Below the pieces are notes generated by a model. It was not told where the DNA came from. It saw only the letters and a list, made by a program, of their open reading frames with translations, and did no database searches. From Streptomyces sp. BHT-5-2 (GTDB taxonomy: Bacteria; Actinomycetota; Actinomycetes; Streptomycetales; Streptomycetaceae): 64,000 nt of DNA. Below are positions 1 to 8,378 of this stretch, one piece after another. Both the position numbers and the translations under genes were made by a program. The stretch lies in contig NZ_CP081496.1 of the NCBI RefSeq assembly GCF_019774615.1, forward strand, positions 4,960,001-5,024,000, in the 5' to 3' direction. Position 1 is the stretch's first letter, and each line of letters begins with the position of its first letter.

Positions 1-657
1 CTTGGTGGCGCCGGTGGCGCTGCGCCGGGCGTAGACCCGCCAGGCGGACTCCAGGCCGGGGGCGTCGGTGACCGGGTCGGTGTTCTCGCCGTCCTGCTCG
101 GCGCGCTCCTCCAGGCGGCGGCACGCCTGGCGGACGAAGGCGTCGACGCCGTTGACGGTGATCCGGCCGATGTAGCCGTCGTCGGCGAGGTCCTCGGGGC
201 GCGGGAAGGACATGGCGGCGACGGCGAGATGGGCCAGGCCGTGCAGGAAGCGGTCGGCGGAGTCGGCGGAGGCGCGGCGGGCGTAGTCGCCCATCCGGAC
301 CGCGAAGACGGAGTCCTCGGCGGCGGTGACGGCCATCCCCGCGCGGGTGGAGACCTCCAGGACGATCAGCCCGAGGCCCGAGGCGACGGCGTCGGCGAGC
401 CGGGCGAAGGCGGGCTCGTCGCGATACCGGCGGAGCAGGTCGGCGTAGCCGGCGTCGCGGGCCGGCAGCAGCTTGGGCTGGAGGCCGAAGGCGACCAGCC
501 GGGCGGCGTCGGCGGCGTCGGCCGGGGTGACCGCCGCGGGGGCGGCCGTCGCGACCGGGGGCGGCTCGGGGGCGTCGGCGGGCGCGCCCCAGGCCGGCTC
601 GCCGGTGCCCGGCGCCGGGTCGGGCCGCGGCGCCTCGTCGGCGTCGTACTGGGTCAC
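1..657 (-). CDS. Hypothetical protein, possible MksE/JetB-like subunit (partial, runs off left edge)
   Basis: Only the N-terminal 219 residues are visible; the gene continues beyond base 1. The first 45 residues are proline, alanine and acid rich, followed by a predicted helical, folded region with no catalytic motif that I recognise and no signal peptide. The GTG at 657 is chosen because an AAGGAG ribosome site lies about nine bases upstream of it. The gene follows a larger coiled-coil protein on the same strand, separated only by a 30-codon ORF whose stop overlaps this GTG. Large coiled-coil subunit then a smaller subunit is the order seen in MksF-MksE and JetA-JetB operons, where an SMC-like ATPase gene comes next. 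That ATPase would lie outside the window, so the assignment is an inference from architecture only. Confidence 0.6.
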   Translation of the reverse strand, partial: MTQYDADEAPRPDPAPGTGEPAWGAPADAPEPPPVATAAPAAVTPADAADAARLVAFGLQPKLLPARDAGYADLLRRYRDEPAFARLADAVASGLGLIVLEVSTRAGMAVTAAEDSVFAVRMGDYARRASADSADRFLHGLAHLAVAAMSFPRPEDLADDGYIGRITVNGVDAFVRQACRRLEERAEQDGENTDPVTDAPGLESAWRVYARRSATGATK

Positions 658-746
658 GGGTGGAGCTCCTTGCGGGGGACGGTCGGGGGTATCTCGTAGC
701 GCGGCGATGCGACCGCTATCAGGCGGTGGGGGTGCGCGGTGGGCAT
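654..746 (-). CDS. Possible 30-residue linking ORF
   Basis: An ATG at 746 overlaps the stop of the upstream coiled-coil gene (TGATG), and the TGA of this 30-codon frame overlaps the GTG of the next gene. The ribosome site of the downstream gene lies inside it. The peptide is proline rich and unlike any family I know. It may be a real micro-ORF that couples translation of its two neighbours, or a chance frame; the double overlap is the only argument for it. Confidence 0.25.
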   Translation of the reverse strand: MPTAHPHRLIAVASPRYEIPPTVPRKELHP

Positions 747-2284
747 CAGGCCACCTCCGAGCGGTCGGCGGCCATGCCGGCCGCGTCCAGCAGCGCGGTG
801 CCGACGATGAGGTCGGCGCCGCCGAACTCGGGGTCGACCAGCTCGGTGCCGTCGTCGACGGCGAAGAGCAGCCGCTGCTCGCCCTGGCGGTAGGCGGTGC
901 CGACCGGGGGGCTGGCGGCGTGCACCGCCAACAGGGCGACCAGGTAAGGGAGTTCGGGGTCGCTGCGGCGGGCCTCGGCGAGCAGGCCGGAGAGCCGGCG
1001 GGGGGCGTCCGCGGGCAGTTCGAGCAGGGCCGTCGCGGCGTCCAGCTGGGCCTCGCTGAAGCGGCTGTCGTCGGGCGTGGCCACCAGGTCGGGCTCGGGC
1101 ATCTCGGCGCCGAGGTGCTCGCGCTCCAGCGGCGGGGTGAGCAGCACCTCGACGAGGTCGCCGACCCGGACGGCGGTGGGGGTGCGCAGACCGGTGCCGT
1201 GGGCGAAGAAGGCGTCGGTGACCCGGGTGGCCGCCTCGACGGGGAGCGGGAGGACGGGGGCGACGAGCTGGCCGTAGAGGTCGAGGCCGGTGCGGGCGGC
1301 GGGGGCGGCGAACGCCTGGCGGTCCTGCTCGGCGCGGAAGAGCGGGCCGGCCTCCAGGAGCCGGGACTGCAGCTGGGTGTGCCGGCGGATGCAGTCCTTG
1401 ACGATGTCGACCAGCTCGGCGGCGCGCCGCTTGTGCTCGCCGGTGCGCGCGTCGACGGCCTCGGCCTCGTCGCGGGCCTTGCGGATGTTGGTGAGGATGG
1501 CGTTCTCGTGGCGGTAGCGGTCCGCCACGTGGTCCAGCGCCTCGTTGATCATGTCGGGGACGGTGTGCAGCCAGTCGACCGAGCGGACGTTGCGCCGGGT
1601 GGCCTCCAGGGTCCTGCGGAGGGTCTCGGCGTACTGGACGGTGCGGTAGCGGGCCTGCTCGGCGGCGAGCTGGGCGTCGGCCAGCCGGCCTCGGCTGATC
1701 AGTACCTCCAGCTTGACCTCGGCGGCGATCTGGGCGCTGGTGACGTCCGTGTCGAGGGCGCCGACGAGGACGTTGACCGCCTCGTCGGTGGCGCGGAGGA
1801 AGACGGTGCCGCCGGCGCCGGGGACCTCCTCGACGAGTTTGAAGTCGTAGTCGCGGCGGACGTACGCGCCGTCGGTGGTGAAGGTGCCGTAGACGGCGCG
1901 GAAGCCGCGATCGACGCTGCCGACGTTGATGAGGTTCTCCAGCACCCAGCGGGCGACCCGCTCGTGCTCCGCGGTGGGGCGGTCCGGGGCCTGGGCGGCG
2001 ACCCTCGGGAGGACCTTGGACACTATCTCCTCGTGGTCGGCGCCGGTGTCGAAGTCCATGTTGAGGGTGACCAGGTCGATGACGGCGAGCGCCACCTCCG
2101 CCATGGCGTAGACGCCGTACTCGCCCGCGAGGTTGGCCTTGCGCGCGTCGAGGTCGTGCAGCGGCGCGGTGCACGCCAGTGCGCGCAGCCGGCGGGCCAG
2201 TCCTTCGTCGGCGGCCGGGCCCGGCGCGGGCCGGCTGTGGCCGTTGAGCTGGGGCGCAGCGGCCCCCGGGGCGGAAAAAGTCAC
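746..2284 (-). CDS. Coiled-coil protein, possible kleisin-type (MksF/JetA-like) subunit
   Basis: The product (512 residues from the chosen start) is not a family I can name with certainty. The N-terminal part looks compact. Residues about 170-295 form a long charged helical stretch with E/R/K/A heptads consistent with a coiled coil, and the C-terminal part has shorter mixed segments. There is no signal peptide or membrane segment. This order, with a smaller partner gene directly downstream, resembles MukF/MksF and JetA of SMC-type systems (Wadjet type II has such a gene pair); this is inference, not a motif match. GTG 2284 is preferred because a TACGCT -10-like box lies seven bases before it, which would give a leaderless message. 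In-frame starts at 2341 and 2395 add 19 or 37 residues and have no Shine-Dalgarno sequence. Confidence 0.65.
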   Translation of the reverse strand: MTFSAPGAAAPQLNGHSRPAPGPAADEGLARRLRALACTAPLHDLDARKANLAGEYGVYAMAEVALAVIDLVTLNMDFDTGADHEEIVSKVLPRVAAQAPDRPTAEHERVARWVLENLINVGSVDRGFRAVYGTFTTDGAYVRRDYDFKLVEEVPGAGGTVFLRATDEAVNVLVGALDTDVTSAQIAAEVKLEVLISRGRLADAQLAAEQARYRTVQYAETLRRTLEATRRNVRSVDWLHTVPDMINEALDHVADRYRHENAILTNIRKARDEAEAVDARTGEHKRRAAELVDIVKDCIRRHTQLQSRLLEAGPLFRAEQDRQAFAAPAARTGLDLYGQLVAPVLPLPVEAATRVTDAFFAHGTGLRTPTAVRVGDLVEVLLTPPLEREHLGAEMPEPDLVATPDDSRFSEAQLDAATALLELPADAPRRLSGLLAEARRSDPELPYLVALLAVHAASPPVGTAYRQGEQRLLFAVDDGTELVDPEFGGADLIVGTALLDAAGMAADRSEVA

Positions 2285-2416
2285 GTCGCACAGCGTAGGC
2301 GCTGGCACTGACAACGGACGAAACGGCGCGGATCCGCTCATCGGTGGACCGCCACCGGATTCCCGGGGGGAACCGCGGGCCGGCCGGCGGACCATTTTAC
2401 CGGGGGCGCCGGCGGC

Positions 2417-3079
2417 TCAGTGCGTGGCCCCCTCGGCGACCCGCAGGTCGGTGCGGGTGCGGGCGGCGGTGGCGGCGATCGCGCGCAGCGCGGTGGCGAC
2501 CGCGTCGACCGGCAGTGACGGCTGCGCGCGGTCGGTGACCTGCTCGGGCGCGTAGGGGACGTGCACGAACCCGCCGCGCACATGGGGCAGTTCGGTGGCG
2601 ATGAGGTGGGCGAGCCCGTAGAAGACGTGGTTGCAGACGAAGGTGCCGGCGGTGTTGGAGACCGAGGCCGGCAGTCCCGCGGCGCGGACGGCGGCCACGC
2701 ACGCCTTGATCGGGAGGGTGGCGAAGTAGGCGGCGGGCCCGCCCGGCACGATGGGCTCGTCGACGGGTTCGGCGCCCGCGGAGTCGGGGATGCGGGCGTC
2801 GTCCACGTTGACGGCGACCCGTTCGACGGTGATGTCCGGGCGTCCGCCCGCCTGTCCGACACATACCACGATGTCGGGAGACGTCTCGTCGATCGCGGCA
2901 CGCAGGGCGGTCATGGAGGCGCCGTAGGCGCAGGGGAGTTCGACGGTGTGCAGGGCCAGCCCGTCGAGCGGTGCGGCCGCCGCGGAGCGCACCGCGCCCC
3001 AGGACGGGTTGGTGGCCTCGCCGTCGAACGGCTCGAATCCGGTGAACAGGACGCGGGTGGGTGCGGTGCCGGAGGTCAT
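2417..3079 (-). CDS. pcp: Pyroglutamyl-peptidase I (pyrrolidone-carboxylate peptidase)
   Basis: A cytoplasmic cysteine peptidase of family C15 that removes N-terminal pyroglutamate (5-oxoproline) from peptides. The 220-residue length is normal for the family. The catalytic triad is visible: Glu86 in ITVERVAVN, Cys149 in NTAGTFVCNH and His173 in GGFVHVPY. The N-terminal FTGFEPF signature is present. It is the last gene of a minus-strand operon after DUF969 and DUF979, 24 bases from the DUF979 stop. The 5-oxoproline it releases is the substrate of the PxpABC and HyuAB oxoprolinases encoded nearby, so the gene very probably belongs to a 5-oxoproline salvage module controlled by the neighbouring GntR regulator. 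Confidence 0.97.
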   Translation of the reverse strand: MTSGTAPTRVLFTGFEPFDGEATNPSWGAVRSAAAAPLDGLALHTVELPCAYGASMTALRAAIDETSPDIVVCVGQAGGRPDITVERVAVNVDDARIPDSAGAEPVDEPIVPGGPAAYFATLPIKACVAAVRAAGLPASVSNTAGTFVCNHVFYGLAHLIATELPHVRGGFVHVPYAPEQVTDRAQPSLPVDAVATALRAIAATAARTRTDLRVAEGATH

Positions 3080-3103
3080 GGGGCTCCTCTCGTGGGTGGG
3101 CGG

Positions 3104-4072
3104 TCAGAACGCGAACAGCGCCATGATCACGGTGTTGCAGCCCAGCAGGATGCCCGCGGTCGGCAGTTGCGCCTTGATGGGCCCGTACTGGTCCTTCAGT
3201 TCCAGCAGCGCCGCCGGGACGATGTTGTAGTTGGCGGCCATCGGGGTCACCAGCGTCCCGCAGAAGCCGGCGAGCATGCCGAGGGCCAGGACGGCGGCCG
3301 GGTGGCCGTGGAAGTGGCCGATCAGGACGGGCCAGCCGACGGCCGCGGTCATCACGGGGAAGGCGGCGAAGGCGTTGCCCATGATGAGCGTGAAGGCGAA
3401 CATGCCCACGCAGTAGACGACGACCGCGGCGTAGAGCGAGTCCTTCGGGAGCAGGGCGGTGGCGAGTTCGCCGACCTGGCCGCCGACGCCGGAGACCTGG
3501 AAGATGGCGCCGAGGGTGGCCAGCATCTGCGGCAGCAGCATCGCCCAGCCCATCGCCTCCAGCATGGTGCGGCCGGACCGCACCGGCACCGAGATCCGCT
3601 TCTCGCGCAGCATCACCATGCCGACGACGAGCGCGGCGATCGCGCCGACGCCGAGGCCCAGGATGGTCTCGCTGCCCTCCTGGAGGACCGGTCGGCCTCC
3701 GATGGAGAGGTGTTTGACGCCGATGGCGCAGGCCATCGCGACGACCGGGATGGTCAGGGCCGGCACGAAGAGCCGGTTGCCGAGGCGGGCGGCACTGGCG
3801 GTGCGCTCCTCGGGGGTGGTGGTGCGCGGAGTGCCGCGCCCGGTGCGGCCGAAGCCGGCGAGCGCGGCCATCACGAGCACCGCGACGCCCAGCGGTTCGG
3901 CCGGCGCCTGCTTGGTGACGACCCAGCTGCTGTAGATGAACCCGGCGCCGATCAGGCCCCAGAAGGCGCCGGTGCCCAGCCGCTTGGGGTTGCTGCGGTC
4001 GGTGACCATCTGGGCGGCCATCACCAGGAAGCTGAGGCCGACGAGCCAGTAGAACCACTCTGCCTTGATCAT
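3104..4072 (-). CDS. DUF979 family membrane protein (predicted 5-oxoproline permease partner)
   Basis: An integral membrane protein of 322 residues with about nine to ten hydrophobic segments from the N-terminus on. The family (DUF979) is found next to DUF969 and pyroglutamyl peptidase in many bacteria and is predicted, on this clustering, to help import 5-oxoproline or a related compound; no transport residue can be pointed to here. The ATG at 4072 overlaps the stop of the DUF969 gene (ATGA), so the two are translationally coupled and probably form a complex. An earlier in-frame start at 4201 would overlap DUF969 deeply and has no support. Confidence 0.93.
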   Translation of the reverse strand: MIKAEWFYWLVGLSFLVMAAQMVTDRSNPKRLGTGAFWGLIGAGFIYSSWVVTKQAPAEPLGVAVLVMAALAGFGRTGRGTPRTTTPEERTASAARLGNRLFVPALTIPVVAMACAIGVKHLSIGGRPVLQEGSETILGLGVGAIAALVVGMVMLREKRISVPVRSGRTMLEAMGWAMLLPQMLATLGAIFQVSGVGGQVGELATALLPKDSLYAAVVVYCVGMFAFTLIMGNAFAAFPVMTAAVGWPVLIGHFHGHPAAVLALGMLAGFCGTLVTPMAANYNIVPAALLELKDQYGPIKAQLPTAGILLGCNTVIMALFAF

Positions 4073-4779
4073 CGGGTGGCCTCCGCTGCGGTGCTGGATC
4101 GGGCGTGGGCGGCGAGCAGTTCGCGCTCCAGGTGGCGGTCCAGGCGCAGCAGCCGCCAGCCGTGGACGACGAAGGCGCACAGCGCGGTGGGGATCGCCCA
4201 CAGGGCCAGCTGGAGCGGTTCGAGGTGGGTCCCGTAGGTGGTGTTGACGAAGCCGGTGATCAGCAGGATCGAGCCGACGGCGAGGAAGACGTCCTCCCCG
4301 AAGAAGAGGCCGACGTTGTCCGCACTGGCCGCGAACGAGCGGATCCGCTCCCGGGTCCGCTCGGGGAGCGGACCCTGGCGGCGCTCGGCGGCGCCCTCCG
4401 CCATGGGGACGGCGAGCGGGCGGACGGTCTGGGCGTGCCCGAAGACGTTGGTCAGCCCGACGGCGGCGCCGATCTGCCGCAGGCCCAGGTAGAGCGCGAG
4501 GAAGCGCCCGGTGGTGAGCCGGCCGAACCGGGCGATCAGGGTGCGGGCCTGCTCCTGGAGGCCGTAGCGCTCCAGGAGGCCGATGACCGGGAGGGTGATC
4601 GCGAAGACGGTCACCGCCCGGCTGCCGGCGAAGCCGTCGCCGAAGGCGGCCAGCACCTTCGCCGGCGAGAGCCCGCCGAGGAGTCCGGTGAGGATCCCGG
4701 CCACCGCGACGACCAGCAGGGCATTGCGTTTCGTGGCGAAGCCGATCACGACCACGAGCACACCGAGGAGGACGATCAT
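4069..4779 (-). CDS. DUF969 family membrane protein
   Basis: A 236-residue hydrophobic protein with about six membrane segments, matching the DUF969 family in length and in its first segment, which begins directly after the start (MIVLLGVLVVVIGF). It is the first gene of the operon DUF969-DUF979-pcp. ATG 4779 is chosen because a GGAAGGCGG ribosome site precedes it; the longer frame to 4842 would add a charged stretch before the first membrane segment. A 100-base leader separates it from a promoter at about 4880-4909 that contains a GntR-type operator. Function is inferred from clustering: uptake of 5-oxoproline or pyroglutamyl peptides. Confidence 0.93.
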   Translation of the reverse strand: MIVLLGVLVVVIGFATKRNALLVVAVAGILTGLLGGLSPAKVLAAFGDGFAGSRAVTVFAITLPVIGLLERYGLQEQARTLIARFGRLTTGRFLALYLGLRQIGAAVGLTNVFGHAQTVRPLAVPMAEGAAERRQGPLPERTRERIRSFAASADNVGLFFGEDVFLAVGSILLITGFVNTTYGTHLEPLQLALWAIPTALCAFVVHGWRLLRLDRHLERELLAAHARSSTAAEATR

Positions 4780-4879
4780 GGATCCGCCTTCCGCGTACGG
4801 GCCCCCCGCGAGACGCACGCCGGATCGGCGGGCAGGGGGCACGGGGGAGCGTTGAGGGGTTGCTCAGGAATTGCTGCGG

Positions 4880-4909
4880 AGGCTATGCGATTGTTCAACG
4901 ATCCGACAA
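4880..4909 (-). promoter_or_regulatory. Promoter with GntR-type operator for the DUF969-DUF979-pcp operon
   Basis: On the minus strand a TTGTCG -35 box (4909-4904) and a TAGCCT -10 box (4885-4880) are 18 bp apart. The spacer holds the near-palindrome GATTGTTCAACGATC (4889-4903), with one mismatch. The same operator-promoter block recurs in opposite orientation before pxpA at 5865-5894: the 18-base string GTTCAACGATCCGACAAG (4893-4910) is identical to the reverse complement of 5865-5882. A repressor bound here would block RNA polymerase. The obvious candidate is the FCD-GntR protein encoded between the two sites. Confidence 0.75.
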
Positions 4910-5007
4910 GGGGTCGGCGACGACGAAACAGACCCGGGGGTCGGTGAGGAGCGCCCGGGGAGTGCGTGCCAGGCGTCGCGAGGCAGGCGGGAGTTCGACG
5001 ACAGGGC

Positions 5008-5751
5008 CTAGCTCCCGGCGATGCGCTGGGCGTACGCCGCCGACAACTGGGCGCGGGAGTCCTCCAGATAGGCCCGCAGCAGCAGCTCGGCCTCGGCCGC
5101 GTCACCGGCCAGCAGCGTCTCGGCGATCTGCCGGTTGCGGACCAGGTAGGGCGCGTAGAAGCGCCGCGGGTCGTCCATCACGTGGAAGACCAGCCGGAGT
5201 TCGGCCAGCACGCCGCGCATCAGCTCGTCGGTGCGCGGGCTGCCGGCCAGCGCCACCACGGCCTGGTGGAAGCGGAGGTTGGCGGTGGACAGCTCCGGCC
5301 AGGCCCGCTCCGCGGCGGCCGCCTCGCCGGCCCGTACCGCCTCCTCGATCGCCGCCACCAGCGGGGCGGTCGCGGCGTCGTACGGGCCCCGGCCCAGTCC
5401 ACGCACCGCCGCGCACTCCACCAGCATCCGCACCCGGAAGATGTCGTCGAGGTCCTCGACGGTCACCATCCGCACGAACACCCCGCGGTTGAGCCGGTGT
5501 TCCAGCAGCCGCTCGTGGGTGAGCAGCCGGAACGACTCGCGCAGGGTGTTGCGCGAGACGCCCAGCGCACCGCCGATGCTCTCCTCCGACAGCCGGGCGC
5601 CGGGCGGGAAGCGGCCCTCGGTGATCCGCTCCCGCAGGATGTCGGCGACCCGTTCGGCCGTGCCGGCGCGGCCGGGCAGGGCGCGGTCCCGTTCCGGTCC
5701 CGCGGCCTCGGCGGGCCGCCGCTGATCGTTCCTCGCCACTCCGCCGGCCAT
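5008..5751 (-). CDS. GntR family transcriptional regulator (FadR/FCD subfamily)
   Basis: A 247-residue repressor-type protein. A winged helix-turn-helix spans about residues 30-95 (PPGARLSEESIGGALGVSRN is the recognisable core). An FCD ligand domain of helices follows from about 105 to 235, with the usual arginine after the wing and histidines (FHQAVVAL) that bind a metal in this family. The first 25 residues are a disordered basic extension. The gene lies between the DUF969 operon and the divergent pxpABC operon, whose promoters share an identical operator. It is therefore the likely repressor of both, probably responding to 5-oxoproline or a close metabolite (inference). Confidence 0.93.
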   Translation of the reverse strand: MAGGVARNDQRRPAEAAGPERDRALPGRAGTAERVADILRERITEGRFPPGARLSEESIGGALGVSRNTLRESFRLLTHERLLEHRLNRGVFVRMVTVEDLDDIFRVRMLVECAAVRGLGRGPYDAATAPLVAAIEEAVRAGEAAAAERAWPELSTANLRFHQAVVALAGSPRTDELMRGVLAELRLVFHVMDDPRRFYAPYLVRNRQIAETLLAGDAAEAELLLRAYLEDSRAQLSAAYAQRIAGS

Positions 5752-5864
5752 ACCGCTGTCCGCTCCGTCCGTCGGGGCGGACCGGCAGGGCCCGTCCCGC
5801 TGTGCTGTTCGGCTGTGTTGTCAGCCGAAGTCAATCCCAGATGGCGGGGCGGGACAACACACCT

Positions 5865-5894
5865 CTTGTCGGATCGTTGAACGATCTGTACGTT
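5865..5894 (+). promoter_or_regulatory. Promoter with GntR-type operator for the pxpABC operon
   Basis: TTGTCG (5866-5871) and TACGTT (5889-5894) are 17 bp apart on the plus strand. The spacer contains the perfect odd-centred palindrome GATCGTTGAACGATC (5872-5886). Bases 5865-5882 are the exact reverse complement of 4893-4910 before DUF969. The palindrome has the size and symmetry of FadR-type GntR operators. Confidence 0.78.
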
Positions 5895-5965
5895 GGCGAG
5901 CGCTTCGGCATCGCCGCAGCCGCCTCCCGCATCCGCACGGCACCCCGCATCCGGAACGGAGATCC

Positions 5966-6742
5966 ATGAGCAACCCGGCGGCCCCTGCCGTCATCGACCT
6001 CAACGCCGACCTCGGGGAAGGCTTCGGCCGCTGGCACCTCACCGACGACGAGGCCCTGCTGTCCGTCGTCACCAGCGCCAACGTCGCCTGCGGCTTCCAC
6101 GCCGGCGACCCGTCCACCATGCGCCGGGTGTGCGCCCTGGCCGCCGAGCGCGGGGTGGTGATCGGCGCCCAGGTCTCCTACCGCGACCTGGCCGGCTTCG
6201 GCCGCCGCGCCATGGACGTGCCGCCCGACGAACTCGCCGACGAGATCACCTACCAGATCGGCGCGCTGGAGGTCTTCGCCCGCGCCGCCGGCGCCCGGGT
6301 CGGCTACGTCAAACCGCACGGCGCGCTCTACAACCGCTGCGTCCACGACGCCGAGCAGGCCGCCGCGGTGGTCGCCGGGATCCGCGCCGCGGGCGGCCGC
6401 CTGCCGGTCCTCGGACTGCCCGGCTCCCGGCTGCACGGGGCCGCCGAGGAGGCCGGACTCCCGGTCGTGGGCGAGGCGTTCGCCGACCGCGCCTACACCG
6501 GCCGGGGCACCCTGGTGCCGCGCCGCGAGCCGGGCGCGGTGGTCCACGACCCCGACGCGGTGGTCAAGCGCGCCGTCGGCCTGGCCCGGGACCGCACGGT
6601 CGGCGCGCTCGACGGCACCCGGATCGCGGTCGCCGCGCGCTCCCTCTGCCTGCACGGCGACACCCCGGGCGCCGCGGAGCTGGCCCGCCGGGTCCGCGCC
6701 GAGCTGACCTCGGCCGGGGTCCGCGTGCGGAGCTTCGTATGA
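5966..6742 (+). CDS. pxpA: 5-oxoprolinase subunit PxpA (LamB/YcsF family)
   Basis: One of three subunits of the widespread bacterial ATP-dependent 5-oxoprolinase PxpABC, which opens 5-oxoproline to glutamate in the cytoplasm. The 258-residue protein carries the LamB/YcsF hallmarks DLNADLGEGFG near the N-terminus, NVACGFHAGDP at about 38-48 and YVKPHGALYN at about 113-122. ATG 5966 is preceded by GGAGAT. The stop overlaps the pxpB start (ATGA), so the three subunits are translationally coupled. The promoter with a GntR-type operator lies about 70 bases upstream. Confidence 0.96.
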   Translation: MSNPAAPAVIDLNADLGEGFGRWHLTDDEALLSVVTSANVACGFHAGDPSTMRRVCALAAERGVVIGAQVSYRDLAGFGRRAMDVPPDELADEITYQIGALEVFARAAGARVGYVKPHGALYNRCVHDAEQAAAVVAGIRAAGGRLPVLGLPGSRLHGAAEEAGLPVVGEAFADRAYTGRGTLVPRREPGAVVHDPDAVVKRAVGLARDRTVGALDGTRIAVAARSLCLHGDTPGAAELARRVRAELTSAGVRVRSFV

Positions 6743-7470
6743 CGCCGGACGAGGCGGAGGCGGCGGTCGGCGGGGCCCGGCGGGCGACGCCGACGGCGCT
6801 GCCGGTCGGCGAGCACGGGCTGCTGATCGAACTGGCCCGCGCCGAGGACACCGAGGCGCTCCACGCCGAACTGCTGCGCCGTGCCGCCGACGGCCGCCTG
6901 CCCGCCGTCCGCGAGATCGTGCCGGCCGCCCGGACGGTCTTCCTCGACGGCCTGGCCGACCCCGGTGCGCTCGCCGCCGAGCTGCCCGGCTGGCGCATTC
7001 CGCCGCCGGCCGCCGACGACCGCCCGGCCGTCGAGATCCCGGTGCACTACGACGGCCCGGACCTCGCCGACGTCGCCGCGCTGTGGGGCGTCTCCCCCGG
7101 CGAGGTGGTCCGGCTGCACGCCGCCACCACCTTCCGCGTCGCGTTCTGCGGGTTCGCACCCGGCTTCGGCTATCTGACGGGGCTTCCGGAACGCCTGCAC
7201 GTCCCGCGCCGGGAGACCCCCCGCACCCGGGTCCCGGTCGGCTCGGTCGGCCTGGCCGGCCCGTACACCGGGGTCTATCCGCGCTCCTCCCCCGGCGGTT
7301 GGCAGCTGATCGGCCGCACCGAGGCCGTCCTGTGGGACCCCCGGCGCGAACCGGCCGCGCTGCTCGCCCCCGGCACGCCCGTCCGCTTCGCGCCCCGGGA
7401 CGCCGCCGTGCCGGCCCCGCGCACCGCGCCGTCCCGCCCCGCCCGCGTCTGCGAGGAGTCCGCCCGATGA
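6739..7470 (+). CDS. pxpB: 5-oxoprolinase subunit PxpB (KipI family)
   Basis: The 243-residue subunit B belongs to the allophanate-hydrolase-subunit-1/KipI family (PF02682). The signature FCGFAPGFGYLTGLP, followed by RVPVGSVGLAGPYTGVYP, identifies it. The ATG at 6739 overlaps the pxpA stop, and its own stop overlaps the pxpC start, which fixes both ends. Earlier names such as KipI refer to the Bacillus sporulation kinase inhibitor; next to pxpA and pxpC the oxoprolinase role is the better call. Confidence 0.96.
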   Translation: MTPDEAEAAVGGARRATPTALPVGEHGLLIELARAEDTEALHAELLRRAADGRLPAVREIVPAARTVFLDGLADPGALAAELPGWRIPPPAADDRPAVEIPVHYDGPDLADVAALWGVSPGEVVRLHAATTFRVAFCGFAPGFGYLTGLPERLHVPRRETPRTRVPVGSVGLAGPYTGVYPRSSPGGWQLIGRTEAVLWDPRREPAALLAPGTPVRFAPRDAAVPAPRTAPSRPARVCEESAR

Positions 7471-8378
7471 CCGACCGCGCCCTGATCGTGGTCCGGGCCG
7501 GCGCGCTCACCACCGTCCAGGATCTCGGCCGGCCCGGCCACGCCCACCTGGGGGTGCCGCGCTCCGGTGCGCTGGACGGGCCCGCGCACCGGCTCGCCAA
7601 CCACCTGGTGGGCAACCCCGCGTCGGCGGCCACCCTGGAGACCACCCTCACCGGCTGCGCCGTCCGGCTGCGCGGCGCCGCCACCGCCGCGGTCACCGGC
7701 GCCCCCTGCCCGGTGACGGTGGACGGCCGGCCCGCCCCCTGGGGCGCCCCGTTCCACGTCCCGGCCGGCGCCGTGCTGGAGGCCGGGCCGGCCACCCACG
7801 GCGTGCGCTCCCACCTCGCGTTCGCCGGCGGCGTCCGCCCCGAACCGGTGCTCGGCAGCCGCGCCACCGACCTGCTCTCCGGCCTCGGCCCGGACCCGAT
7901 GGCGGACGGCGCGGTGCTCCCGCTGGGGTCCCCGTACGGGCCCCCGGCGGCGGCCGACGTGGTCCCGCACGCCGGACCGGCGGCCGAGCTGGTGCTGCCG
8001 TTCCTGCCCGGGCCGCGCGACGCGTGGTTCACCTCCGAGGGGCTGCGCACCCTGACCGCCGGCCGGTTCCGGGTCTCCGCGGCCTCCAACCGGATCGGGC
8101 TGCGCACCGAGGGCCCGCCCCTGGAACGCGCCCGGGACGGCGAACTCCCCAGTGAAGGCATGCCGTTGGGGGCGCTCCAGGTGCCGCCCGACGGCCTGCC
8201 GGTGCTGTTCCTGCACGACCATCCGACGACCGGCGGCTACCCGGTCGTCGGGGTCGTCCCGGAACGCTTCCTGGCAGCGGCGGCGCAGGCGGCGCCGGGG
8301 ACTCCGGTCCGGTTCGTACGGCTCGGCCGGCGGCCGGGGGCGGGGGCCGCGACGGCGACGGTGGCGCGCCCGGGCTGA
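7467..8378 (+). CDS. pxpC: 5-oxoprolinase subunit PxpC (KipA family)
   Basis: The third PxpABC subunit (303 residues), biotin-dependent-carboxyltransferase-like family (KipA, PF02626). Diagnostic stretches are TVQDLGRPGH near residue 18, GVPRSGALD, and SNRIGLRTEG around residue 210. It starts with ATG overlapping the pxpB stop. The C-terminus ends in an Ala/Gly/Arg-rich tail. It is the last gene of the pxp operon; 167 bases separate it from an unrelated small secreted protein gene. Confidence 0.96.
   Translation: MTDRALIVVRAGALTTVQDLGRPGHAHLGVPRSGALDGPAHRLANHLVGNPASAATLETTLTGCAVRLRGAATAAVTGAPCPVTVDGRPAPWGAPFHVPAGAVLEAGPATHGVRSHLAFAGGVRPEPVLGSRATDLLSGLGPDPMADGAVLPLGSPYGPPAAADVVPHAGPAAELVLPFLPGPRDAWFTSEGLRTLTAGRFRVSAASNRIGLRTEGPPLERARDGELPSEGMPLGALQVPPDGLPVLFLHDHPTTGGYPVVGVVPERFLAAAAQAAPGTPVRFVRLGRRPGAGAATATVARPG

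Noticed and set aside
473..2311. A plus-strand open frame of about 600 codons opposite the coiled-coil gene.
   Set aside because: Its composition (Gly/Val/Glu/Arg rich, no hydrophobic core pattern) is that of an antisense shadow. The minus-strand frame has sensible protein composition.
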